Assembly: GCA_035551615.1 (NCBI GenBank)
Contig: DASZNC010000035.1
Span: forward strand, 1 to 20,965
DNA from: JAKCDU01 sp035551615
GTDB taxonomy: Bacteria; Actinomycetota; Acidimicrobiia; Acidimicrobiales; Palsa-688
DNA length: 20,965 bases
Reading direction: 5' to 3'
Shown here: positions 1-7,278 of the stretch, one piece after another
Numbering within the stretch: the stretch's first letter is position 1
How the letters are laid out: the number at the start of each line of letters is the position of its first letter
Notes under the pieces: generated by a model
Database searches by the model: none
What the model was told of the DNA's origin: nothing
The model's input: the letters and a program-made list of their open reading frames with translations, nothing else
Made by a program: the position numbers and the translations under genes

Positions 1-52
1 CGTAGAGCATGGGTCCGACGGTAGTGCTAACGAGGGGGCCGGGAGAATCCTG

Positions 53-892
53 GTGACCAACGACGACGGCATCGACTCGCAGGGGCTCCACGTCCTGGCC
101 GCCGCGGTCGCCGGCCACGGCGAGGTGACCGTGGTGGCTCCCGACCGTGAGTACTCCGGCGCCTCGTCCTCGCTCGGCGTCCTCAACGAGATGCGGCCCG
201 AGGTGCGGCGGGCCGAGGTGCACGGCACGGCCGAGGCGTGGGCGGTCAGCGGGCCGCCGGCGCTGTGCGTCCTGTTCGCCGGCCTGGGCGTGTTCGGGCC
301 GCCGTTCGACCTGGTCGTGGCCGGGATCAACCCGGGGGTCAACGTCGGCCGTTCCATCTACCATTCCGGCACGGTCGGGGCGGCATTGACGGCCCGGGCC
401 CGCGGGGTGCCGGCGATCGCCGTCAGCCAGGCGGTGGCCGGCTACGGCGTCGAGGGGCAGGGGTGGGACGACATGCTCAAGGGGGTCCACTGGGAGTCGG
501 CTGCCCAGATCGCGTCGACGGTCGTCGGGGCGCTGGCCGACGAGCACGTGCCCGCCCCGTTGCTCATCAACCTCAACGTTCCCAACCTGCCCCTCGCCGA
601 GATCGACGGGTGGGAGCGCACGTCGATCGGGCGGGTACCGCCCCGGGTCATCGCCGAGGCCCGGCTGGACCCGATCGAGGGCCGCTCGGGCCGCTACAAG
701 GTGGTCATGGAGTGGGGCGACGCGGTCGCCCTCCCGGAGGGCACCGATGGCGGGGCGGTCGAACGCAACCGGCTGTCGGTCAGCCTGCTCGGCCATCTGA
801 CCGACGTCGACGCCGCCGCCGACCGCACCGCCGAGGAGCAGGCCTATCCGACGGTGGCCGCCGCCTTGGACGGGCTGCTGCGCTCCTCGTGA
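53..892 (+). CDS. surE: 5'/3'-nucleotidase SurE
   Basis: SurE removes phosphate from nucleoside monophosphates (and often short polyphosphate) in the cytoplasm using a divalent metal. The family metal-site residues are visible: NDDG at residues 3-6 (D4, D5), the Ser in YSGASSSLG (S35), and the Asn in GINPG (N93). The conserved YHSGTVGAA segment follows at about 103-111. The length of 279 residues is normal. The start is uncertain. GTG at 53 has a GGGAG about 7 bases upstream, but SurE proteins normally begin R-I/V-L-V-T-N-D-D. The codons just before this GTG encode R-I-L, and the frame stays open to the left edge with no other ATG, GTG or TTG. The true start may therefore lie outside the window. 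The 3' end overlaps the convergent MFS gene by 49 bases. The family call is secure. Confidence 0.93.
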   Translation: MTNDDGIDSQGLHVLAAAVAGHGEVTVVAPDREYSGASSSLGVLNEMRPEVRRAEVHGTAEAWAVSGPPALCVLFAGLGVFGPPFDLVVAGINPGVNVGRSIYHSGTVGAALTARARGVPAIAVSQAVAGYGVEGQGWDDMLKGVHWESAAQIASTVVGALADEHVPAPLLINLNVPNLPLAEIDGWERTSIGRVPPRVIAEARLDPIEGRSGRYKVVMEWGDAVALPEGTDGGAVERNRLSVSLLGHLTDVDAAADRTAEEQAYPTVAAALDGLLRSS

Positions 893-2058
893 ATGCGGAC
901 CCAGCCCCACCAGCCGACGATCAGCATCCCGGCCGCCTCGATCAGCGCGGTGGCGGGTACGCCGATGGCGGCCACGGCCAGGGCGGCGAGGGGCGTGGCG
1001 ATCAGGCCGGCCACCCCGTTGAGCATTGACGCGGTGGCCATGACCCGGCCGTGGGTGTCGGTCGGCGTGGCCCGCTGGAGCAGGGTGTAGAAGGGCGGGA
1101 TGAACACGCCGGTCACCGCCCCCCACAGGCACACCGAGACGGCGGCCAGGACCAGCTGCCGCGAACCCAGGTAGCCGGCGATGGTCGCGGCCGAGGCCAG
1201 CACGCAGCCGGCCTGGGCTCCCACCGTCACCACCCGGTCTCCCATGCGGGGCAGCACGACGGTCGCCGCGATCAGGCCCAACCCGAAGAGGGTCTGAAGG
1301 AACCCGAACACCGAGCTCGACCGGTGCAGCACGTCGCGCACGTACAGCGGCTCCATCACCATCGAGGCGCCCCACGTGAAGAACACCGCCGCCCCCAGCA
1401 TCAGGGTGCGCCGGACGGTCGGGTGGCGCCAGCTGAATCTGAGGCCGGCCAGGACGTCCGAAGCCGACGGCTCGTCGTCGCCGGACGATTCGACGGCGCG
1501 CAGGTGGAGGGGAACCAGCGAGGCGGCTCCGACCACGAAAGTGATGGCGTCGACCAGGAACGCGGTGCGGATGCTGCCGAGGGCGATCACCACGGCGGCG
1601 AGGAGCGGTCCGATGACGATGGCCAGCTGGGTGGTCAGGCCGAGCAGCGCGTTGCCGGCCAGCAGCTGGTCGTCGTCCACCAGACGGGGCGGCAGGCTGG
1701 TCGCCGCCGGCCGGCCGAAGGCGCCGACCGTGCCCGACACGAGCACCAGCACCACCAGCGAGCCGTAACTGTGCGACCACATCATCCCGAGGGCGGAGAT
1801 CACGCCGAGGGTGTCGGCCGCGATCATCACCGCTTTCGGCCCGAAGCGGTCGATGGGCCAGCCGCTGACCAGGCTGAACAGCGCGCCCGGACCCATCCAC
1901 ATGACGCTGACCAGGGCGATCTGTTCAGGCCCGGAGTGGAACCGGTAGGCGGCGTATCCCCAGAACGCGATGATCGAGCACCAACTACCGATCTCGTTCA
2001 GCGCGGCCCCGGTGAAGAGGAGGGCCAGCCGGGGTTGGCGGAGCAGGTGCACGCCCAA
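844..2058 (-). CDS. MFS transporter, probable efflux permease
   Basis: This is a 404-residue polytopic protein with about 12 hydrophobic segments, as expected for the major facilitator superfamily. A motif-A-like loop (GWPIDRFGPK, about residues 66-75) lies between helices 2 and 3. The overall style resembles EntS/MFS_3-type exporters. The substrate cannot be told from sequence. The start is a TTG at 2058 (GTG at 2052 is the alternative), and no Shine-Dalgarno lies at proper distance. An AAGGAG at 2087-2092 is about 28 bases too far upstream and is also part of a hairpin. The gene follows the anti-sigma gene by 38 bases on the same strand, so the two may be co-transcribed. Its end overlaps the convergent surE by 49 bases. 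Confidence 0.88.
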   Translation of the reverse strand: MGVHLLRQPRLALLFTGAALNEIGSWCSIIAFWGYAAYRFHSGPEQIALVSVMWMGPGALFSLVSGWPIDRFGPKAVMIAADTLGVISALGMMWSHSYGSLVVLVLVSGTVGAFGRPAATSLPPRLVDDDQLLAGNALLGLTTQLAIVIGPLLAAVVIALGSIRTAFLVDAITFVVGAASLVPLHLRAVESSGDDEPSASDVLAGLRFSWRHPTVRRTLMLGAAVFFTWGASMVMEPLYVRDVLHRSSSVFGFLQTLFGLGLIAATVVLPRMGDRVVTVGAQAGCVLASAATIAGYLGSRQLVLAAVSVCLWGAVTGVFIPPFYTLLQRATPTDTHGRVMATASMLNGVAGLIATPLAALAVAAIGVPATALIEAAGMLIVGWWGWVRIHEERSSPSKAAATVG

Positions 2059-2075
2059 CGGTAGCGATTGCCGCC

Positions 2076-2095
2076 GGAGCGGGTCGCTCCTTTTT
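2076..2095 (+). terminator. Intrinsic terminator reading on the plus strand
   Basis: A perfect 6-bp stem, GGAGCG (2076-2081) and CGCTCC (2085-2090), closes a 3-base GGT loop and is followed directly by five T residues (2091-2095). This is a textbook rho-independent terminator on the plus strand. The genes on both sides (anti-sigma and MFS) are on the minus strand, where the hairpin is preceded by A residues and has no T tract after it. It would therefore stop antisense transcription, such as read-through from surE across the MFS gene. Confidence 0.6.
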
Positions 2096-2096
2096 C

Positions 2097-2774
2097 CTAC
2101 CCGGGAACGGATGCGGACGCGACGACCACCCCGCCCTGATCGAGCAGGAGCATCTCGGCCGGTGGCTCCGACGCCGCCCGGCCGGCCCAGCTGGCCTCGC
2201 CCCGGAACACCTTGAAACTGCCGATCACGACCAGGCGGCCGTCGCCGCCGACCATCTCGCAGGTGATCCGGCCGGACGCCGGCAGGTGCTGGGCCTCGAT
2301 CTCGATGACCGGCGGGTTGCCGGCGAACACCTTGACCGTGCCCACCGGTTGGTCATCGGCGAGGAGCACGGCCGAGGCCACCGGGTGGTTGCTCGGCCGG
2401 GCCGCCTGTTCCAGCTCCGGGCCGAAGGTGGTGCCGACCAGGAGGACGGCGGCGGCGGCCATGGTCATCACCATACGGAACCGCCGGCGGGTCGGCCGGC
2501 CCTCGTGGCCGGACCGGTGGGCGGTCCAGTCCGATTCGTCCCAGGGCGAGTCGTTCCAGCTGCGGTCGTCCCACGGCAGCGGGCCCTGGATACCGCCGCC
2601 TCCGGCCAGGTCGAGCAGTTCGGCGGCCGAGTCCTGGGTGCGGGTCACCGTGGCCCGGCACGCCCCGCAGCGGATCAGATGGGCGGCGATCGAGGCTCGC
2701 TTGGTCGGCTCGAGAATGTCCAGGGCGAACCCGGCGGCGGCGTCATTCACCTCGTCGCACGTCACGTCACCCAC
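2097..2774 (-). CDS. RskA-like transmembrane anti-sigma factor (zinc-finger ZAS domain)
   Basis: Anti-sigma factors of this kind hold an ECF sigma factor at the membrane until a signal triggers proteolysis. Counting from the VTCDEV start at 2765, an N-terminal zinc-binding HxxxCxxC (H29, C33, C36) lies in the HLIRCGACRATV stretch. A Trp/acid-rich linker follows with W at 65, 70, 75 and 80, then an Arg cluster and one membrane helix (about 97-115). The outside domain ends like RskA (LPASG..., GSFKV, GGVVVASASVPG). The open frame continues upstream to 3290, but that part is Arg-rich shadow of the opposite gene. GTG at 2774 has a TATCAT box 7 bases before it and may be leaderless; GTG at 2765 gives the usual family start. 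No sigma gene is adjacent, so its partner is unknown. Confidence 0.82.
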   Translation of the reverse strand: MGDVTCDEVNDAAAGFALDILEPTKRASIAAHLIRCGACRATVTRTQDSAAELLDLAGGGGIQGPLPWDDRSWNDSPWDESDWTAHRSGHEGRPTRRRFRMVMTMAAAAVLLVGTTFGPELEQAARPSNHPVASAVLLADDQPVGTVKVFAGNPPVIEIEAQHLPASGRITCEMVGGDGRLVVIGSFKVFRGEASWAGRAASEPPAEMLLLDQGGVVVASASVPG

Positions 2775-2781
2775 TGACGCG

Positions 2782-2787
2782 ATGATA
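2782..2787 (-). promoter_or_regulatory. Candidate -10 box of a leaderless anti-sigma transcript
   Basis: On the minus strand this reads TATCAT and ends 7 bases before GTG 2774. That is the spacing expected when transcription starts on the start codon, and no Shine-Dalgarno precedes the gene. No convincing -35 is visible. The spacing matches the TACGGT box before the SRAP gene at 20457. Confidence 0.35.
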
Positions 2788-2843
2788 TGACCGCGCCGGG
2801 CCGACTGTTGGTCCGCCCCTGGCCGTAGTTCCGAACACTCACC

Positions 2844-3284
2844 ATGCGCCCTGAAATCGTCGTCGGACGACTCGTCACCGCCGGGCTCCTCGGCTGGATG
2901 GCCTGGATCCACCTGCACCTGTGGGACGGCGGGTACCGCCACATCCACGACATCGGGCCGTTGTTCCTCGCCAACTTCGTCCTGGCCGTGCTGGCCGGCC
3001 TGGTCGTCGTCGCCGCGCCGGCCCGCCTGTTGCCGTTCGCCGCAGTGGGCGCCGCCCTGCTGGCCGGGGGCACGCTGGTCGGCCTGGCCATCAGCATCAA
3101 TCACGGGCTGTTCGGGTTCCGCGACTCCACCAACGCCCCCTTTGCCGACCTGTCGATCTGGGTCGAGGCCCTGGCCGTCGTGGCCGGCGTGGTCCTGGCG
3201 ATCAGGAGTTGGGTGCGCCGGCCGCCACGATCGTCGTCGGGCAGGCTGTCCGGTCCGGCTCGAACAGCGACATCTGCAGGCTGA
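2844..3284 (+). CDS. Small four-helix membrane protein of unknown function
   Basis: The 146-residue product has four hydrophobic segments (about residues 7-23, 40-58, 62-85 and 103-122). A short aromatic/His segment (WIHLHLWDGGYRHIHDIGP, about 20-38) follows helix 1, and a GLFGFRDS loop precedes helix 4. I recognise the style as a conserved actinobacterial membrane protein but know no function. Proteins of this type often sit next to unrelated genes. The ATG at 2844 has no Shine-Dalgarno. A TAGTTC 12 bases upstream could be a -10 box, giving a very short leader. The gene is divergent to the anti-sigma gene (about 70 bases between starts). Its last 83 bases overlap the convergent polytopic gene ending at 3202, so the Ser/Arg-rich tail is constrained on both strands. 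Confidence 0.75.
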   Translation: MRPEIVVGRLVTAGLLGWMAWIHLHLWDGGYRHIHDIGPLFLANFVLAVLAGLVVVAAPARLLPFAAVGAALLAGGTLVGLAISINHGLFGFRDSTNAPFADLSIWVEALAVVAGVVLAIRSWVRRPPRSSSGRLSGPARTATSAG

Positions 3285-4863
3285 CCTCACCGGTCGTCAC
3301 CACGTCGACCGACATCCAATCCTGTTTGCGCTCGACGCAGCCGGCCCCCTCGGCGACGTACCAGTCGGGACTCCAGCGGATGCGGATGGTCACCGGACCC
3401 GGTTGGCGGACGTCGAGAACGACCCGGTTGCCCTGGGTGCTGATCAGGGCGGCCGCCCCCGAGACGATGCCGGGGCTGCCCTGCACCTCGTACAGGCGCC
3501 AGTCGGCGGACTGCCAGGTCAACCGCAGGCCCTGGACCCGGCCGTCGGCGACCATGGCCCCCTCGGCCTGGCCGGCCATGTCCAGTGGGGCGGTCGGCAG
3601 GGCGACGAAACGGACACCGTTGTCCAGCAGCCACGACCGGTAGGCGGTGGGCGTCGGCCCGAGGGGTCGGTAGAAGAGGGGGTTGTCGGCCTCGTCGAGC
3701 TGGCGCTCCCAGCCGCGGGCCAGAGGCATGACCGGGGCCACGAACGCCGACTCCCAGTGATAGGCGGTGGGCACCACTTCGACCCGGCCGGCCGGGCCGG
3801 CGCCCACCAGGTTCTTCAATTCCTGATCGAGGGGGGCGAAGAACGCCTCGTGGGTGGACGGCTGGGCCGGTGCCGTGGTGAATGCGCTCCATGCCGGACC
3901 CCACTGCGACAGGAACAGCGGGACGGCGGCGAACGGCAGGAACACCGGTAGGCGGTCCCACGCCAGGGCCACGCCGATGGGCAGGGCGATCAGATCCTCG
4001 AGGCGGCCGATGTTGCCGCCGAGCGACGACGGCACCATCTCCGACACGCTGGCGGCGACGATGAACAGGACGGCGCCGATGGCCAGGGGGGCCCGCCGGC
4101 GGCCGGCGAACACGGCGACGCCGACGGCCACGCCCACCTCCCAGACCCAGTCGATGGCCGGGTAGGGCATGGCCCCATCGCCGGGAAAGACGATGGCGGC
4201 GGTGAGAATGGGCAGGCCGGCGACGGCGGCCACCCCGGCCGCCAGGACCATCCGGTGGTCCCGCTGCCGGGCCCGGTCCAAGAACCAGGCGGCCGCGGCC
4301 ATGGCGAGGAACGCGCCGGTGAGCGGGCTGGTCAGCGTGCACCCGAGCGCCAGCACCAGCGCCCAACCCCGCCGGCCGCGTGCCATGGCCCATAGCGCGG
4401 GCAGGCCGAACGCCTCGCCGGCCAGGAAGGTGAGCTGGCCGATCGACGCCGCGACCAGTGTCCCGAGGGCGAACACATACGAGGCGGCCTCGCCCGCCGG
4501 GCCCAGGTGGGCCCGGGCCAGGCGCTCGAAGCCGAGAGTGGCAACTGTCGCCGACAGGACGGTCATGAGGAGGATCCCGAACGTGCCGGCCAGGACCGGG
4601 TAGGCCACGCTGTAGTCGAGCGTCCAGTGGCCGCCGTACCAGCTGAAGTCCCACAGGGCGAAGCCGTTGCTCTGGTAACTCTCGACCCGGTACACCTGCG
4701 CCGCCGTGTCGACGCCCCGCCAGCCGGCCATGTGGCCGATGGTCACGATGATCCCGGCCACCGCCACCGGGCCCAGGGCCCGGACCGACGCTCTCGTCGG
4801 GCGGGGCACGGATCGCGAAGGGATGGCCCAGCGGGCGGCTGGAGCAGTGAGGGTCTGGGTCAT
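3202..4863 (-). CDS. Large polytopic membrane protein with C-terminal exported domain, GT-C-like (paralogue of 18676-20421)
   Basis: This 553-residue protein has a short cytoplasmic N-terminus and about ten membrane segments up to residue 325. A soluble, probably extracytoplasmic C-terminal third follows. Motifs shared with the paralogue at 18676-20421 include GVD.AAQ.YR (50-59), WD..WY.G (71-77), FLAGEA.GL (146-154), FPGDG.MP (226-233), LGGN..RL (281-288), HWESAFVAP (369-377), LARGWERQLD (381-390) and ALPTAPLD (421-428). It also shares two late Cys (C509, C541), a plausible disulfide. The layout resembles GT-C membrane glycosyltransferases or the PTPS-related/YfhO-like membrane families, but no known active site can be assigned. 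Its ATG overlaps the TGA of the upstream glycosyltransferase by one base, so translation is probably coupled and the two products may work on one cell-envelope glycan. Confidence 0.8.
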   Translation of the reverse strand: MTQTLTAPAARWAIPSRSVPRPTRASVRALGPVAVAGIIVTIGHMAGWRGVDTAAQVYRVESYQSNGFALWDFSWYGGHWTLDYSVAYPVLAGTFGILLMTVLSATVATLGFERLARAHLGPAGEAASYVFALGTLVAASIGQLTFLAGEAFGLPALWAMARGRRGWALVLALGCTLTSPLTGAFLAMAAAAWFLDRARQRDHRMVLAAGVAAVAGLPILTAAIVFPGDGAMPYPAIDWVWEVGVAVGVAVFAGRRRAPLAIGAVLFIVAASVSEMVPSSLGGNIGRLEDLIALPIGVALAWDRLPVFLPFAAVPLFLSQWGPAWSAFTTAPAQPSTHEAFFAPLDQELKNLVGAGPAGRVEVVPTAYHWESAFVAPVMPLARGWERQLDEADNPLFYRPLGPTPTAYRSWLLDNGVRFVALPTAPLDMAGQAEGAMVADGRVQGLRLTWQSADWRLYEVQGSPGIVSGAAALISTQGNRVVLDVRQPGPVTIRIRWSPDWYVAEGAGCVERKQDWMSVDVVTTGEVSLQMSLFEPDRTACPTTIVAAGAPNS

Positions 4864-6458
4864 CAGCTACAGGATGGGCTCAGCGAGATCTTCTCGTACA
4901 GGACGCCGTCCACCGGTGCGAACGGGCGAGGGTCGAGTGCTGTCTGGTATACCCCGATCGGCTTCAGGGCCGGGTCCTCCCGGAGGAACTGGTCCACCGC
5001 CCGGACCTGGGAGTTGACCGCCGTGGCCCACGCCGATCCGCTGGCACCCAGGTTCCGCACCGGATCGATCTCGAGCACGTGGGCGCCGACCGGCATGTCG
5101 TCGAGGGTCGGGCCCAGGGCCGGGCACGGCGCCGCCTGGCGGAGGCGGGCCACGATGTTGCGCCAGTCGACGATCCCCGGGTTGGTCACCGGGCCGGTCG
5201 GCGTCAGGTAGTGCAGCCCGGCCGGCAGGTAGAAGTGGGCGACGGGGACCTGCTCGGTCTGGGTGGCCACGACCACGTCGCCGGTCGCCAACTGAGGGGC
5301 CACCGCCTGGGCCACCGCCGCCATGTTGTCCTTGGCGTAACGGCCGTTCGGGTTGGGCAGGACGCTCCCGATCAACGCACCCACGGCGACGATGCCGCAC
5401 GTGGCCCAGATCACGGCCCGGCCCCGGCGGCTGGACGAGAGCATGCCGGCCGCCGCCAGCAGGTAGGGGCCGACGATCACGGCCAGGTACCGGACCGTCC
5501 ACGACGGTTCCATCTCGGCCCCGACGAAGCCGGCGATCGTGGCCACCAGGGCGAACCCGGCGATCACGCCGGCGACCTTGCGATCGGCCTCGCTCACCCG
5601 GTTACGGACGCTCCAGGCCCCGAAGGCCAGGAGCGGCACGACAATGATGCCGAGTGTCCCGCCCAACGCAGTGGCCGGATCGGCGAAGAAGTCACCGACC
5701 CCGGGGCGCACCGCCCACGGGGCGGCGGTATTGCCGGCCTGGTACAGGAACGACGGCACCCATGGCAGCCACAGGACCAGGCACGCCGCCCCGCCGCCGA
5801 CGACCCACCAGGTGAGCGCCCGGTCACCCGTCGAGACCGTCCACCACAGGAGTACCAGGGCGGTGGCGCCGGCCAGGTAGAGCCCCCAGTCGTGGGTGTA
5901 GAGCAACGCCGTGTTGACGGCGACGGCGGCTACCGCGTCGCCCGGCCGGCGGTCGCGTACGGCCCGCCAGGCGAAGGCCGACCCGGCCAACGCCAGTAGG
6001 ACGACCAGGGTGTACATGCGGGTCTCGGTCGAATACCAGTTGAGGAACGGGTTGGTGGCGACCAGGGCGGCGGCCCCCAACCCGGCCCGGCGGTCGAAGA
6101 CCTGGCCGGCGGCCCAGTAGGCCACCGGAATGGCGGCCAGCGACAACAGCAGAGGCAGGACGTGGGTCGCGTCCGGCGAAGTACCGAAGAGGAGAATCCA
6201 GAAATGCAGGATCACGTAGAAGAGCGGAGGCGATCCGTCCTCCCGGAGCAGGGCCGGCATCTGTGACAGCCGGTGCGAGGAGATCCCGACGCTGATGGCC
6301 TCATCGATCCAGTACGACCGGCCCAAATTGGGTAAGCGCAGCAGGATGGCCAGCACCGTCAACGCGCCGATCACCGCCCGGTCGGATCGAACCGCCAAAG
6401 GCCTGGGTGAGGGCGGCCGGGACAGCAGGCTTTCGGGGGAAATCGGTGTCGCCGTCAC
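4863..6458 (-). CDS. GT39/ArnT-like membrane glycosyltransferase
   Basis: The 531-residue polytopic protein fits the GT-C fold PMT/ArnT superfamily (PMT_2 type). These enzymes move a sugar from a polyprenyl-phosphate donor to an acceptor on the outer face of the membrane. The first outside loop holds YWIDEA (49-54), whose Asp is the expected catalytic position. It is followed by LREDGSPPLFYVILHFW (71-87), the second typical signature, and NPFLNWYSTETRMY. About eleven membrane segments lie in residues 28-390, with an outer C-terminal domain of about 140 residues. The donor and acceptor cannot be read from sequence. GTG 6458 is the best start; the preceding bases lack a Shine-Dalgarno. The gene leads a two-gene operon with the polytopic protein at 3202-4863, with a 1-base overlap. 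Confidence 0.87.
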   Translation of the reverse strand: MTATPISPESLLSRPPSPRPLAVRSDRAVIGALTVLAILLRLPNLGRSYWIDEAISVGISSHRLSQMPALLREDGSPPLFYVILHFWILLFGTSPDATHVLPLLLSLAAIPVAYWAAGQVFDRRAGLGAAALVATNPFLNWYSTETRMYTLVVLLALAGSAFAWRAVRDRRPGDAVAAVAVNTALLYTHDWGLYLAGATALVLLWWTVSTGDRALTWWVVGGGAACLVLWLPWVPSFLYQAGNTAAPWAVRPGVGDFFADPATALGGTLGIIVVPLLAFGAWSVRNRVSEADRKVAGVIAGFALVATIAGFVGAEMEPSWTVRYLAVIVGPYLLAAAGMLSSSRRGRAVIWATCGIVAVGALIGSVLPNPNGRYAKDNMAAVAQAVAPQLATGDVVVATQTEQVPVAHFYLPAGLHYLTPTGPVTNPGIVDWRNIVARLRQAAPCPALGPTLDDMPVGAHVLEIDPVRNLGASGSAWATAVNSQVRAVDQFLREDPALKPIGVYQTALDPRPFAPVDGVLYEKISLSPSCS

Positions 6459-6551
6459 GGGGCCGCTGGACCCGCACAGGTCGGGGGCACCCGAAAAGGC
6501 TAGTCCGATCGGGTCGTCCTGGCGAGTTATGCATCTGTTGGCGGGTCAGTG

Positions 6552-6564
6552 GTCAAGCATTGAC
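6552..6564. promoter_or_regulatory. Back-to-back TTGAC dyad in a divergent promoter region
   Basis: The 129-base gap between the divergent glycosyltransferase and VC0807-like genes contains GTCAA-GCA-TTGAC, a perfect 5-bp inverted repeat. On the minus strand TTGACC is followed 19 bases later by CATAAC (6526-6531), a weak -35/-10 pair for the glycosyltransferase operon. The plus-strand TTGACG has no good -10 partner before ATG 6588. It could be an operator or paired -35 elements. The evidence is motif-level only. Confidence 0.25.
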
Positions 6565-6587
6565 GGCCGTGTACCGAGATTGGTCCT

Positions 6588-7259
6588 ATGAGGCGGTACG
6601 TGTGGCTCCTGGCCCGAGGCGCTTTGCCGGCGTTGACCGTGGCCACCTTCATACCGCTCGGCCTGTTCTACGCCGCCCTGTCGGCCGGCTCGGTGCGCAC
6701 CGCCATCGTGGTGTCGGTCGTCTATGCCTACGCCGTGGCCATCTACCAGTGGCGGCGCCGGAGCCGGGTGTCGGGGATGCTGCTCGTCACGGTGTTCATG
6801 GCCACCTTCCGGCTGGGCATGTGGTCACTGTCGGGCCAGGCCAAGCTGTACTTCGCCATACCGGTCGCCGAGACGGCCGGCTTCGGCCTGATGTTCCTGG
6901 CCACCATGTTCACCAGCGAGCCGCTGGTCGTCCGCCTGGCCCGGGACCTGGTGCCCGGCGCCGCCGATGGGATCGCCGCCCGCCGCTCACTGATCAAGGC
7001 CCTGTCGGTGGTCTGGACGATCACCTACGTCGGCAGCGGACTGACCACCCTGCTCCTGCTCAACACCGTGCCCCTGCGGGTGTTCATCGCCACCCACGTG
7101 GTGAGCGGTTGGATGTGGACGGGCAGCGGCGCCCTGTCGTCGATCCTCATCTGCCGGGCCATGGGTTCGGGCGTCCTGGCCACCCTGCTGGCCCCCGGCG
7201 GTGCGGTCCGGGAGGCGGATCCGGTCGTGACCGGTGGGACCCAGCCGGCCATCGCCTGA
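6588..7259 (+). CDS. VC0807-like integral membrane protein
   Basis: The 223-residue product has about six membrane segments spread evenly over residues 10-205 and a short polar C-terminal tail. The pattern (an early hydrophobic pair, YQWRRR after helix 2, a central FxxxMWSLSGQAKLYF stretch, and a late VWTITYVGSGLTTLLLL helix) matches the VC0807 / septation-protein-A-like family of small polytopic proteins. Their function is largely unknown. ATG at 6588 follows GGTCCT, not a recognisable Shine-Dalgarno. The gene is divergent to the glycosyltransferase operon and convergent with the serine hydrolase, whose stop lies 20 bases beyond. The family call is moderate and any role in envelope biology is only suggested by the neighbours. 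Confidence 0.72.
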   Translation: MRRYVWLLARGALPALTVATFIPLGLFYAALSAGSVRTAIVVSVVYAYAVAIYQWRRRSRVSGMLLVTVFMATFRLGMWSLSGQAKLYFAIPVAETAGFGLMFLATMFTSEPLVVRLARDLVPGAADGIAARRSLIKALSVVWTITYVGSGLTTLLLLNTVPLRVFIATHVVSGWMWTGSGALSSILICRAMGSGVLATLLAPGGAVREADPVVTGGTQPAIA

Positions 7260-7273
7260 CGGGCCATCGCCCG
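7260..7273. terminator. Short hairpin between convergent genes
   Basis: CGGGC (7260-7264) and GCCCG (7269-7273) form a 5-bp all-GC stem with a CATC loop, directly after the stop of the VC0807-like gene and 6 bases before the end of the opposing serine hydrolase gene. There is no T tract. It could serve both strands as a weak terminator. Confidence 0.35.
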
Positions 7274-7278
7274 GGCGG

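Noticed and set aside
2775..3290. N-terminal extension of the anti-sigma frame
   Set aside because: Arg/Gln/Gly-rich with no family similarity; antisense to the four-helix membrane protein. Real similarity starts at VTCDEV.
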